Below are positions 7,749 through 16,725 of a stretch of 32,989 bases of DNA, piece by piece. The DNA comes from Gemmatimonadota bacterium. GTDB taxonomy: Bacteria; Gemmatimonadota; Gemmatimonadetes; Gemmatimonadales; Gemmatimonadaceae. Made by a program: the position numbers and the translations under genes. Location: the NCBI GenBank assembly GCA_027622655.1, contig JAQBYI010000038.1, forward strand, positions 1 through 32,989, in the 5' to 3' direction. Each line of letters starts with the position of its first letter. Within the stretch, counting starts at the first letter, position 1. A model generated the notes under the pieces. The model saw nothing but the letters and a program-made list of their open reading frames with translations. It ran no database searches and was not told the DNA's origin.

Positions 7749-9058
7749 CAGGACGGACCCCGGGGGGGCGGGCGCCCACGGCCCGTTGTGTCTGCCGGCG
7801 CCGGCCTGCGTCGCATTAGTTGGCGCTCACTCGTGCGGGGCGGGCCCACGAGTGCCTGCACGTCGGTCACGACGATGCGCAGCGGGACATCCACTTCCAG
7901 CGGCTCTGCCGTGATGATCACGAATTCCGTCGGTGGCACCGGGCGCCCGAGCGTTGGAAGCGTGTCCAGTTTCGTCGTGTCGCGTGCGGCGCGCAGCGCG
8001 CCAATCTGCGCTTGCGCCGAATCGCGTTGCGATCGCACGCGTCGCAGCGAGTCGGCCGTCGCCACTTCACGGCGTCCGCGCTCGGAGGTATCGGCGCGCG
8101 CGATTGAGTCCGCGAGCGCTTCGCGGCGCGTCGCCGCTGCTGAGTCGTACGCCGGAGCGGCCTGAAGTCGCGAAAGTGTGATTTCGGTCGAATCGCGCGC
8201 TCGGAAGAGTCGGAATTGCGAGAGTTCAATCGGAGCAGGATCGCGCAGTCCGTGGTCGAACTTCACCCGAATCGTGACTGAATCGGCGACCGCCACGTCG
8301 GCGATTCGCGCGCCGATCGTATCGTGCGGAAAGAGATAAAGTTCATGCCTCACGGAATCGCTAACCGTGACCGACACAGTATCCCACGGTTCACGCGAAT
8401 CACGAATCCCGTTTCCGTTCGCGTCCATCCAGGCCGTCAGTACAAACGCCGACGGTGGTAGCGAAGTGAGAGCGAACCGGCCGCCCGAGTCGGCGGCAAT
8501 GCTGTACCGGAGAAGGGTGTCGGAACCGATTGTGGCTTCGATACGCGCCGCGCGCGCGACCTTGCCGCCCATCCAGTCGAACGCGACGCCGCGGACCACG
8601 CCGTCGGGAATCGTCGCGCCGGTCGAGAACACCGTGTTAAACGACTCGGTCGCCACATTGCCTCGGAGGTCGGCGAGTCCCGGAAGTACGGTCACCGTGT
8701 ACGCCATATCCGGTCGCCATCCGTGGCGCGGCCGAACAATGACCCGGTCGCGGCCCCAACTCACGTCAGGCGGCCCGTCGCTCGGCGAAATGACCACGAG
8801 CTGTGCGAGCGTCTGCGCATTTCGCGGACGTTCGCTGACCACTTCACTGAAGCGAAAAACGACCGATGACGGTTTGGTGTTGACCGAGCCGCTGTCCGGC
8901 GTCACAGCAATCAATGTTGGGGCGGCCACGTCCGGCGGGCCGCCCGGCGGCATTCCCTGCGAGGCGCACGCTCCGGCCAGAGCGGCCGACGCCAGTGCTG
9001 CGATCAAGCGCGGGAGTGCCGGACCGCGGGCCAGTAGTCTTGCTCGCACGGCCGTCAC
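7748..9058 (-). CDS. Big_5-type (SbsA Ig-like) lipoprotein
   Basis: Predicted outer-membrane or periplasmic lipoprotein of 436 aa. The N-terminus has Arg residues, a hydrophobic stretch and lipobox LAGAC (Cys31), followed by a PPGGPPD linker. Next comes a Big_5/SbsA-type Ig-like domain (PTLIAVTPDSGSVN...VVFRFSEVV...VSWGRDRVIVRP), then a carboxypeptidase-regulatory-like beta region with DANGNGIRDSREPWDTV, a charged coiled-coil-like segment rich in Arg, Asp and Ala, and a Pro/Arg-rich tail. GTG9058 is chosen because it overlaps the valS stop as GTGA and directly precedes the signal peptide; a longer frame to 9112 lies inside valS. Similar proteins occur in Bacteroidota and relatives. No function is assigned. 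Confidence 0.8.
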   Translation of the reverse strand: MTAVRARLLARGPALPRLIAALASAALAGACASQGMPPGGPPDVAAPTLIAVTPDSGSVNTKPSSVVFRFSEVVSERPRNAQTLAQLVVISPSDGPPDVSWGRDRVIVRPRHGWRPDMAYTVTVLPGLADLRGNVATESFNTVFSTGATIPDGVVRGVAFDWMGGKVARAARIEATIGSDTLLRYSIAADSGGRFALTSLPPSAFVLTAWMDANGNGIRDSREPWDTVSVTVSDSVRHELYLFPHDTIGARIADVAVADSVTIRVKFDHGLRDPAPIELSQFRLFRARDSTEITLSRLQAAPAYDSAAATRREALADSIARADTSERGRREVATADSLRRVRSQRDSAQAQIGALRAARDTTKLDTLPTLGRPVPPTEFVIITAEPLEVDVPLRIVVTDVQALVGPPRTSERQLMRRRPAPADTTGRGRPPPRGPS

Positions 9059-11853
9059 GCCCCGCCGAGCGCGGTGAGCTTGGCGACGAGTTGCGCTGCA
9101 CGCGTCGCCCACTCCCGCTCTTTCGTGCGCTCAGCTTCGACGATGGCTGCGGGCGCCTTGCTCGTGAACTTCTCGTTGGCGAGCCGCACGCGGAGGGCGT
9201 CGAGCTGCGTTTGGAGCTGATCGAGCTCTGCCGAGAGTTTGTCTCGCTCGCGGCCGAGGTCCACCACGCCTTCGAGGGACACTACGACCTCGACGCCGCC
9301 GGCGAGCACCCTGCGCGCTGCCGCTCCGGGCGGCACGGCCGCCTCTGCCACGAGCTCACAGCGTGCCACGCGAGCAATGAACGCTGCCTCGCGCGCGGCC
9401 GCAGCGGATCGGAGCGGCGCCGTGCCACTGAGGGCTGCCTGAACGATCTGCCCAGCTGGAACGGCGTAATCACTTCGAATTTCCCGGATCGCCGAGATAG
9501 CACTCCGCGCCGCGTCGAACTCATCCGCTGCAGCGCCTGCCGACCGCCGGTCGGCTGCGGGCCACGAAGCGCGAGCGAGCAACTCGCTTCTGTCGCGTCC
9601 GGGCAGTTTTTTCCAAAGCGATTCGGTGACGAACGGCATCACTGGATGCAGGAGCCGCAATGCGCGGTCAAACGCGTGCACGAGCAAAGCCCGCGTCACC
9701 TCGCGCTCCGCGTGCCCGGGCTGTAATCGCGTTTTTGCGTGCTCGAGGTACCAATCGGCCAAGTCGTTCCAGACGAACGCACGTGCGGCTTCCGCGTATT
9801 CATCGAGGCGCAGCCCCTGGCGCAGCTCGTCCGGGCGCCACGCGTTACCGTCGGCGGGGCGGGCGGGCCCGAGTGCGGTATCGGCAGCGGCAATCGCAGC
9901 ATCAATGCGGCCCAGTATCCAGTGATCAGCCGGCGCGAGTTCGGCGTCGGATATGTCGCTGAGCGAACGCACCGGTACGGTGCCCACCTGCAGCAGAAGA
10001 AAGCGGCCGATGTTCCAGAGCTTGGTAGCGAAGTTCCGCCCCGGAGCGAACGACTGTTCGATGTTCTCGTGATCGAGCAGGAGGTCGGACCCCAGGCCCA
10101 TTCCGGCAATCACGGTCCAGCGCAGCGCGTCGGCGCCATATGCATCGACCACGTCGAGCGGATCGATTCCGTTACCCAGCGATTTTGACATGCGCCGATG
10201 TTGTGCGTCGCGCGCCGTGCCGTGGAGATACACCGAGTGGAACGGGGCCACACCGTCGGGATTGTCGGTTGAGCGCGTCACGTACATCCCGCTCATGATC
10301 ATCCGGGCCACCCAGAAGAACAGGATCTCCGGCGCTGTGACCAACACGTCGGTGGGGTAGAATGCGGCGAGGTCGGGCGTCTTGTCGGGCCACCCTAGCG
10401 TCGAGAAGGGCCAGAGTTGCGACGAGAACCAGGTGTCGAGAACATCTTCGTCCTGACGCGTGGCGCCGCCGCACGCAGGGCACGCGGGAGCGTCATCGCG
10501 GCTTGCGAAGTGCGCCGGGCATCCTGTCGCCGGCGACTGGCAGTAGAACACCGGCACGCGGTGCCCCCACCAGATCTGCCGCGAAATGTTCCAGTCGCGG
10601 ATGTTCTCCATCCAGTTCACGTATACCGCTTCCCATCGTTCGGGAAGAATGCGGACGCGCCCGTCCTTTACCGCCTGGAGCGCTGGCGCGGCGAGCGGCG
10701 CCATCTTCACGAACCACTGGTCGGAGAGTCGCGGCTCGACGACCGTGTCGCATCGGTAGCATTTGCGCACCGAATGGTGATGCTGCTCCGATTTCACCAG
10801 GGCTCCCGACCGCTCGAGCTCCTTTGCCACGCGCTTCCGAGCGTCGAATCGCTCCAGGCCCACGTATTCTGCGGGCACGCGACCGGCCGCGTCCGTGCCT
10901 TCGACAACGAATCCCTCGGGCGACAGGATGATCGGCATCTTGAGCTTGTGGCGTTTGCCGACTTCAAAGTCGTTCGCGTCGTGTGCGGGCGTGATCTTGA
11001 GAGCGCCCGTGCCGAACTCGCGCTCCACATATGAGTCGGCGATGACCGGGATCTTGGCGCCGTTGGCCGGGTTGATTACTTGCTTGCCAACCATTCCTGC
11101 GTATCGAGAATCCTCCGGATGGACTGCGATCGCGACGTCGCCAAACATCGTTTCCGGGCGCGTCGTTGCGACGATGATCCCACGGGCGGCGTCGCTGGCA
11201 AGCGCGTAACGCACGTGGTACATGAGTCCCTGCGCGGGATGCGACTCGGCTTCTTCGTCGGACAGCGCCGTGAGGCAGCGCGAACACCAGTGCGTCACAC
11301 GGTGCCCGCGATAGATCAGCCCGTCCTCGTACCACCTGACGAAGATTTCGCGCACGGCACGTGAGAGTTCCGGCGAAAACGTGTACGCTGTCCGTTTCCA
11401 GTCGCACGACGCGCCAATGGCGCGCAGCTGCCGAAGAATGACTCCGCCTTTTTCAGCGACGAATGTGCGCACTTCGTCGAGAAAGGCATCGCGTCCAAGG
11501 TCCTGGCGCGTCTTGCCTTCGACGGCGAGCTGCCGCTCGACGACGTTCTGGGTGGCAATGCCGGCGTGATCCGTGCCCGGGAGCCAGAGCGCGGCGTCGC
11601 CGGACATCCGGCGCCAGCGCATGAGTACATCCTGAACGCTGTTGTTCAGCCCGTGCCCCATGTGCAGCACGCCCGTGACGTTGGGCGGGGGCATCACGAT
11701 CACGAAGGGGTCGGCCGTTCCTCCGGCGCGCTTCGATGAGTCGGGAGTGACGCCGAATACACCTGATGATTCCCACGCCTCGTACAGCGGCGCGTCGGCC
11801 TGTGCCGGGTCGTAGCGCGACGGAAGGTCGTCTGCGTTGGGCGGGATCGTCAT
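9055..11853 (-). CDS. valS: Valyl-tRNA synthetase
   Basis: Charges tRNA-Val with valine; class Ia synthetase, 932 aa, normal length. Visible in order: PPPNVTG and the HIGH motif as HMGHG (64-68), LPGTDHAGIATQ, the CP1 editing domain with ATTRPETMFGD, a Cys-containing insertion (CYRCD and CPAHF...CPACGG, possible zinc sites), WNISRQIWWGHR, DVLDTWFSS, the KMSKS loop as RMSKS (554-558), an anticodon-binding domain (HPVMPFVTESLW), and the C-terminal coiled coil (LGRERDKLSAELDQLQTQLD) typical of ValRS. It heads the minus-strand operon; its stop overlaps the lipoprotein start. The 155-bp gap to divergent thrS holds no convincing promoter, T-box or riboswitch that I can see, and no Shine-Dalgarno precedes ATG11853. 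Confidence 0.98.
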   Translation of the reverse strand: MTIPPNADDLPSRYDPAQADAPLYEAWESSGVFGVTPDSSKRAGGTADPFVIVMPPPNVTGVLHMGHGLNNSVQDVLMRWRRMSGDAALWLPGTDHAGIATQNVVERQLAVEGKTRQDLGRDAFLDEVRTFVAEKGGVILRQLRAIGASCDWKRTAYTFSPELSRAVREIFVRWYEDGLIYRGHRVTHWCSRCLTALSDEEAESHPAQGLMYHVRYALASDAARGIIVATTRPETMFGDVAIAVHPEDSRYAGMVGKQVINPANGAKIPVIADSYVEREFGTGALKITPAHDANDFEVGKRHKLKMPIILSPEGFVVEGTDAAGRVPAEYVGLERFDARKRVAKELERSGALVKSEQHHHSVRKCYRCDTVVEPRLSDQWFVKMAPLAAPALQAVKDGRVRILPERWEAVYVNWMENIRDWNISRQIWWGHRVPVFYCQSPATGCPAHFASRDDAPACPACGGATRQDEDVLDTWFSSQLWPFSTLGWPDKTPDLAAFYPTDVLVTAPEILFFWVARMIMSGMYVTRSTDNPDGVAPFHSVYLHGTARDAQHRRMSKSLGNGIDPLDVVDAYGADALRWTVIAGMGLGSDLLLDHENIEQSFAPGRNFATKLWNIGRFLLLQVGTVPVRSLSDISDAELAPADHWILGRIDAAIAAADTALGPARPADGNAWRPDELRQGLRLDEYAEAARAFVWNDLADWYLEHAKTRLQPGHAEREVTRALLVHAFDRALRLLHPVMPFVTESLWKKLPGRDRSELLARASWPAADRRSAGAAADEFDAARSAISAIREIRSDYAVPAGQIVQAALSGTAPLRSAAAAREAAFIARVARCELVAEAAVPPGAAARRVLAGGVEVVVSLEGVVDLGRERDKLSAELDQLQTQLDALRVRLANEKFTSKAPAAIVEAERTKEREWATRAAQLVAKLTALGGA

Positions 11854-12008
11854 GAACTGCTAAAACTAGCTGGGCGGTGGCGACGGGCGCGACGCTGCCG
11901 TTAGCTTGCAATGTGGCCTCCCGCCACGAGTTGCGCCGTTTTCGGGCGACCCGCTGGGGGCGGTAAGACTGGCCCAGAACGGCCCCATTCCGGACGGATC
12001 CGACGCAA

Positions 12009-13955
12009 GTGGCGACAGAGACCATTCAACTCGTGCTCCCAAACGGCGCGACGCGAGATGTGCCGGCCGGCACGCCCGCTCGCGACGTCGTGGCTTCAAT
12101 CGGCCCTGGGCTTCTCAAGGCTGCCATCGCCGTTGCTGTAGATGGCGAGGTGCAGGACCTCGCCACGCCTCTGCGGAAGAGCGGCGCGTTCGTGGTGCTC
12201 AAGGAGAGCGATCCGCGGTCGTTGGCGGTACTTCGCCATTCCGGCGCCCATATCCTCGCCACTGCGGTACGCCGACTTCGCCCCGAAGCCAACATCGGAT
12301 TCGGGCCGTCGATCGACGACGGGTTCTACTACGATTTCGAGGTTGATAAGCCGTTCACGCCTGAGGACCTCGAGGCATTTGAGGCCGAGATGGTGAAGGT
12401 GGCGGCGGAGAAGTACCCGTTCGAGCGCGCAGAAGTGTCAAAGGCCGAAGGCGAAAAACTATTTGTCGACGATCCGTTGAAGCTCGAGCGACTCGCCGAG
12501 CTTGGCGACGACGAAGTGATTTCCACGTACACCGACGGTCCCTTCGTCGATCTGTGTCGCGGTCCCCACGTGCCCGACACCTCGTACCTGAGGCACTTCA
12601 AGCTGCTGAGCACCGCCGGGGCGTATTGGCGCGGTGATGAGCGGCGGCAGATGCTGCAGCGAATTTATGCGACTGCGTTCTGGAAGAAGGACGACCTGGA
12701 CGCGCACCTGCACAGGCTCTCTGAAGCGCGCCGTCGCGATCATCGCGTGCTCGGCAAGCAACTCGATCTCTTCCATTTCTTTCCCGTGGCGCCGGGCGCC
12801 GCCTTCTGGACCGAGCGCGGCACTCATCTCTGGAACGCACTCGAAGGATTTGTGCGCGAGCGCCAGCAGGACGCGTTCAGCGAGATTCGTACGCCGCTCC
12901 TCTACAACAAGACGCTGTGGGAGCAGTCGGGGCATTGGGGGAAATACCGCGAGAACATGTTCCTGGTGCTCGACAAGGAATCGGGCGAGCACGACATGTC
13001 GCTCAAGCCTATGAATTGTCCGTCACACCACCTGTACTTCGCGGCGCACAAACATTCGTATCGCGAGTTGCCGGTGCGGTACGTGACGTTCGATCCGCTC
13101 CACCGAAACGAGCTTTCTGGTGCGCTCTCCGGCCTCACTCGCGTGCGTCAGTTCTCGCAGGACGACTGCCACGTGTACCTGCGCGAAGACCAGATCGCCG
13201 GCGAAGTGCAGTTCCTCATGGATTTCATTCTCAGCTACTACGAAACCTTCGGCCTCGTCGCGAAGCTCAAGTTCGCCACGCGGCCACCGGAGCGTATCGG
13301 CTCGGATGACCTTTGGGACCGCGCCGAAAGCTCGCTGCGCGCAGCGCTCGACCAGACCGGACGTGAATACGAGCTCAAGGAAGGAGATGGCGCGTTCTAC
13401 GGTCCGAAGATTGACTTCGACGTCCTCGACTCGATCGGACGCGCGTGGCAGATCGGCACTATCCAACTGGACTACAACGCGCCCGAACGGTTTGACCTCG
13501 AGTACACCGGAGAGGACAATGCCGCGCACCGGCCCGTCGTGATCCATCGCGCGGTGAGCGGCTCGTTCGAACGCTTCATCGCGATTCTGATTGAACACTT
13601 TGCCGGCGCGTTCCCGGTGTGGCTCTCACCCGAGCAGGTGCGTGTGCTGCCGATTGCCGACGATTTCGCGCCACAGGCCCGAGAGGTCACGGCCAAGCTG
13701 CGGGCGGTCGGAATTCGCGCGCACCTCGACTCACGCAACGAAACGCTGAACTACCGCATTCGCGAAGCCGAAACCATGAAGACGCCTTATATGGCAGTGA
13801 TCGGCAAGCGCGAGGCAGAAGCCGGTACGCTCGCTGTCCGCGAGCGTGGGCAAGGGAAGAAGCAGGATGTGATTTCCGTGGACGCGTTCATCGCGCGAGT
13901 GCTCGAGGAAACGCGGACGCGTGTGCTGCCGACGCCGGGGGCAAGTGATGCATAG
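12009..13955 (+). CDS. thrS: Threonyl-tRNA synthetase
   Basis: Class II synthetase charging tRNA-Thr, 648 aa. Domains in order: TGS (about 5-65), the editing domain with HSGAHILATAV and FGPSIDDGFYYDF, the SAD segment with TDGPFVDLCRGPHVP, the catalytic core with motif 2 (RNELSGALSGLTRVRQFSQDDCH), the zinc Cys in MNCPSH (Cys337), motif 3 (HRAVSGSFERF) and the HGTP anticodon-binding domain (RVLPIADDF...IREAETMKTPYMAVIG). The start is GTG12009, with only a weak GGA upstream. It is divergent from valS. The downstream exported-protein gene starts 8 bp inside the thrS 3' end. Confidence 0.98.
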   Translation: MATETIQLVLPNGATRDVPAGTPARDVVASIGPGLLKAAIAVAVDGEVQDLATPLRKSGAFVVLKESDPRSLAVLRHSGAHILATAVRRLRPEANIGFGPSIDDGFYYDFEVDKPFTPEDLEAFEAEMVKVAAEKYPFERAEVSKAEGEKLFVDDPLKLERLAELGDDEVISTYTDGPFVDLCRGPHVPDTSYLRHFKLLSTAGAYWRGDERRQMLQRIYATAFWKKDDLDAHLHRLSEARRRDHRVLGKQLDLFHFFPVAPGAAFWTERGTHLWNALEGFVRERQQDAFSEIRTPLLYNKTLWEQSGHWGKYRENMFLVLDKESGEHDMSLKPMNCPSHHLYFAAHKHSYRELPVRYVTFDPLHRNELSGALSGLTRVRQFSQDDCHVYLREDQIAGEVQFLMDFILSYYETFGLVAKLKFATRPPERIGSDDLWDRAESSLRAALDQTGREYELKEGDGAFYGPKIDFDVLDSIGRAWQIGTIQLDYNAPERFDLEYTGEDNAAHRPVVIHRAVSGSFERFIAILIEHFAGAFPVWLSPEQVRVLPIADDFAPQAREVTAKLRAVGIRAHLDSRNETLNYRIREAETMKTPYMAVIGKREAEAGTLAVRERGQGKKQDVISVDAFIARVLEETRTRVLPTPGASDA

Positions 13956-14535
13956 CAAACTGCTCAACGCCATCTGTGCGGGCGCCGTTGTCGCGCTTTG
14001 CGCGACCGAAGCAACCGCCCAGCGTATTGATATCGGTTTGGGGCTGCGCGTCGGCGTCTCTGCGGCGGCCGGACCGCTGTTTCAGGCATCGACATCCACC
14101 AGCGAAAAACCCCCACTCGAACCGGCGCGAGTCGCGGGTCAGCTTCTTGCCGGCGCGTATGCCGGCATTGGCGGCTATGTGATCGGTAGCTTGGCTGGTG
14201 GCGCGCTCACTGGTGCGATGCCAGGAGTGTCCGACGACGCGAAGTCGACGATCAAGTTCACGGCAGGTGTGCTGGGCGCCGCCGCCGCAACCGCAGGTGC
14301 CGTCTGGACTGTTGGCGATATCGGCGACCAGGCTGGTTCATACACGGACGCGCTCATCGGCACGGCCGGCGGAATCGCGACTGCGTTTCTATTCAACAGA
14401 CTCGTTTACGGGCACGCCCGACTTCCGTCGGAGCCGGGCTCGTCACGCCTGCGGTGGATTGAGGCCTCGCTCGAGGCGCTGCTTCCATCGCTTGGCGCCA
14501 CAATCGTGTTCAACTCGAACAGGCGCTACAAATGA
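13948..14535 (+). CDS. Small exported glycine/alanine-rich protein, unknown
   Basis: I do not recognise the family. ATG13948, preceded by GGGGG, gives 195 aa. Residues 1-24 look like a signal peptide with cleavage near ATA-Q, followed by a short soluble part. Then come hydrophobic, Gly/Ala-rich segments (GAYAGIGGYVIGSLAGGALTG, AGVLGAAAATAGAVWTV, GTAGGIATAFLF), which could be membrane helices or glycine-zipper-like hairpins, and a polar C-terminus ending NSNRRYK. The gene overlaps the thrS 3' end by 8 nt and shares ATGA with the following thiolase, so it is probably co-translated with both. A cell-envelope location is likely; no function is inferred. Confidence 0.75.
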   Translation: MHSKLLNAICAGAVVALCATEATAQRIDIGLGLRVGVSAAAGPLFQASTSTSEKPPLEPARVAGQLLAGAYAGIGGYVIGSLAGGALTGAMPGVSDDAKSTIKFTAGVLGAAAATAGAVWTVGDIGDQAGSYTDALIGTAGGIATAFLFNRLVYGHARLPSEPGSSRLRWIEASLEALLPSLGATIVFNSNRRYK

Positions 14536-15746
14536 CCGATCGTTCCAGGATTCCAGTCATCGTGTCAGCCGTCCGCACCCCCATTGGGCGGTTCCTCGGC
14601 GGACTGGGCTCCGTTTCCGGTCCAGACCTTGGTGCCGTGGCTGTACGCGCCGCTGTCGAGCGCGCGAAGATCGACGGCGCGGCACTCGACGAAGTGATCA
14701 TGGGCAACGTCGTGCAGGGCGGTGAAGGCCAGGCGCCCGCGCGGCAGGCAGCGATTCGGGCGGGCGTGCCTGCCACCGTTCCCGCGTTTGCCGTGAACAA
14801 GGTCTGCGGTTCTGGGCTGCAGGCGGTGATGCTCGCGGCGCAGGCAATCAAGGCCGGCGACGCGCAGGCGCTGGTGGCCGGCGGAATGGAGTCGATGAGC
14901 AACGCGCCCTATTACGTGAATGGTCTCCGTGCCGGAGTGAAGTTCGGACAGCAGCAGCTGGTGGACGGCTTGATTCACGACGGACTCTGGTGCGCGTTCG
15001 GACAGAACCACATGGGCGGCTACGCGGAATACGCGGCGAAGAAAGCCGGAATCTCGCGACAGCGACAGGACGAGTTCGCGTACGAATCGCACCAGAAGGC
15101 CGTCGCCGCCATCGAGAGCGGCGCGTTCGCCGCCGAGATCGTCACGGTCGAAGTTCCCGGTCGGAAGGGGCCGACGTTCGTTTCGACGGATGAGAGTCCG
15201 CGCAAGGACACTTCGATCGAAGCGCTCGCGAAGCTCAAACCAGCGTTTGCGAAGGACGCGCGTGACATGAAGCCCGATGAGCTGACGGTGACCGCCGGCA
15301 ATGCGCCCGGGCTTTCAGACGGCGCGTCGGCGTTGGTTGTAACGAGCGAAGCGTTCGCCGCCGCCAACGGCCTTTCCGTTCTCGCTCGTATCACGGGCTA
15401 CGCTTCGGGTGGCATGGAGCCGCGGGACCTTTTCTTTGCGCCGATTGTGGCAGTGCAGAATCTGATGACGAAGACGGGCGCAAAGATCGGTGACTACGAC
15501 CTCATTGAAGCGAACGAAGCGTTCGCCAGTCAGGCGCTTGCCGACGGCGACGCTCTCGGATGGGACTGGACCCGCGTGAACGTCAACGGTGGTGCGATCG
15601 CGTTGGGCCATCCCATTGGGTGTAGCGGTGCGCGCGTGCTCACGACGCTGCTCTACGCGTTGCAGGCGCGCGGCAAGCAGACCGGCCTTGCGACGCTCTG
15701 CCTTGGCGGCGGCAACGCCGTCGCCCTGAGCATCGAACTCGCGTAG
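14532..15746 (+). CDS. Acetyl-CoA C-acyltransferase (thiolase)
   Basis: Thiolase-superfamily enzyme, 404 aa, catalysing reversible Claisen condensation of two acetyl-CoA to acetoacetyl-CoA or thiolytic cleavage of 3-ketoacyl-CoA. The nucleophilic Cys92 is in [11 protein letters not shown], the NEAFASQ motif is present, His360 lies in [10 protein letters not shown], and the acid/base Cys390 is in CLGGGNAVA, where many thiolases have a Gly shortly after the GGG. The start overlaps the previous stop as ATGA. The neighbouring 3-hydroxyacyl-CoA dehydrogenase and acyl-CoA dehydrogenase make a degradative or butanoate-type cycle plausible. Chain-length preference cannot be read from sequence, so AtoB/PhaA-type and FadA-type roles both stay open. 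Confidence 0.95.
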   Translation: MTDRSRIPVIVSAVRTPIGRFLGGLGSVSGPDLGAVAVRAAVERAKIDGAALDEVIMGNVVQGGEGQAPARQAAIRAGVPATVPAFAVNKVCGSGLQAVMLAAQAIKAGDAQALVAGGMESMSNAPYYVNGLRAGVKFGQQQLVDGLIHDGLWCAFGQNHMGGYAEYAAKKAGISRQRQDEFAYESHQKAVAAIESGAFAAEIVTVEVPGRKGPTFVSTDESPRKDTSIEALAKLKPAFAKDARDMKPDELTVTAGNAPGLSDGASALVVTSEAFAAANGLSVLARITGYASGGMEPRDLFFAPIVAVQNLMTKTGAKIGDYDLIEANEAFASQALADGDALGWDWTRVNVNGGAIALGHPIGCSGARVLTTLLYALQARGKQTGLATLCLGGGNAVALSIELA

Positions 15747-15750
15747 CCGG

Positions 15751-15785
15751 TTCGCCCGCCTGTTGATCGCACGCAGACGGGCGAA
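15751..15785 (+). promoter_or_regulatory. Hairpin abutting the CPBP gene start
   Basis: TTCGCCCGCCTG (15751-15762) pairs with CAGACGGGCGAA (15774-15785) with a single mismatch over an 11-nt loop. The 3' arm ends directly at ATG15786 and contains the only G-rich sequence that could serve as ribosome-binding site. It also lies 4 nt after the thiolase stop. There is no U-tract, so translational control or mRNA-end protection fits better than termination. The role is inferred. Confidence 0.5.
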
Positions 15786-16709
15786 ATGACCGGAACCGCG
15801 CTTCGTACCGAGGCAGGCGTACTTCGCGCGCCTTGGCGACTCGCCGTGTTTGGCGCGGCCGTAGTTGCCTCGTCGATCGTGATTGGGGTCATTGGATTTT
15901 CGCTGGCGTCGCTTACTTCGGTGTCCGCGATGTCGCGCGCCGCGCGCCTGCCGCTCGACCAACTGCTGAGCGCGATCAGCATCGTCGTGGCAACGTGGGC
16001 CACCGGGCGGATGGTCGCTGGTGAAGACTTCGCGATCTGGCGCTATGTCGGTGTCGGTGCGGGGCACTGGTCACCTCGCGTGATCTCTTTGGCGACGGGC
16101 GCCGGCGCCGCCACTATTGCCCTGCCGGCGCTCGTGCTTGTCGGCATTGGTGCCGCACAGTTCGATCCGTCGGTTTCGACGGATTCTGCGTGGGCCGTCG
16201 CGTGGGCCGCGTTTGCTCTCATGATGCCGGCTGCCATCGTGGAGGAGCTCCTCTTTCGCGGATACGCATTCACGGTGTGCGTTGAAGCGATTGGAAGCCG
16301 CGGCGCGATTGTCGTCACGAGCGTGCTGTTCGCACTCGCCCACGTATTCAATCCCGATCCAACCGTCGCATCAGTTACCGCGGTGGCGTGTGCGGGCGTG
16401 TTCCTCGCCGTTGTGCGGGTGACGACCGGAAGTCTCGTGGCGGCAGTGGCTGCACACTTCTGGATCAACTACACGCAGGCCGTGGCGCTGCACGCGCCGG
16501 TGAGCGGCCTCGCACTTCAGATGCCGGGATACCGGTTCGTCGAGGCGGGGCCCGACTGGCTGACCGGCGGTGCGTGGGGCCCCGAAGCAGGCGCTGGGGC
16601 CGTGCTGACGTTCGCCGTTGCTAGCTTTCTCTACCTCAGACGCTTCACCAAAAGATCGAATTCAACTTCCGCGGCGAACTCAGGCGTGACACCGCCGCCG
16701 ACGCCGTGA
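15786..16709 (+). CDS. CPBP-family intramembrane metalloprotease
   Basis: Polytopic inner-membrane protein, 307 aa, of the CPBP (CAAX protease and bacteriocin-processing, PF02517) family. The signature is EELLFRGYAF with Glu153, Glu154 and Arg158, then the second motif FALAHVF with His186, then AAHFWINYT with His224. These residues build the glutamate/histidine active site in the membrane core. At least six hydrophobic segments are visible, with a polar Ser/Thr/Pro tail. Bacterial members act in peptide maturation, immunity to bacteriocins or unknown processing; no peptide substrate gene is adjacent. A hairpin covers the translation start. Confidence 0.9.
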   Translation: MTGTALRTEAGVLRAPWRLAVFGAAVVASSIVIGVIGFSLASLTSVSAMSRAARLPLDQLLSAISIVVATWATGRMVAGEDFAIWRYVGVGAGHWSPRVISLATGAGAATIALPALVLVGIGAAQFDPSVSTDSAWAVAWAAFALMMPAAIVEELLFRGYAFTVCVEAIGSRGAIVVTSVLFALAHVFNPDPTVASVTAVACAGVFLAVVRVTTGSLVAAVAAHFWINYTQAVALHAPVSGLALQMPGYRFVEAGPDWLTGGAWGPEAGAGAVLTFAVASFLYLRRFTKRSNSTSAANSGVTPPPTP

Positions 16710-16725
16710 GGACACGGAGCCTTCC

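Noticed and set aside
11854-12008. T-box or other leader riboswitch for valS or thrS
   Set aside because: No T-box sequence, specifier stem or terminator is visible in the 155-bp divergent gap.
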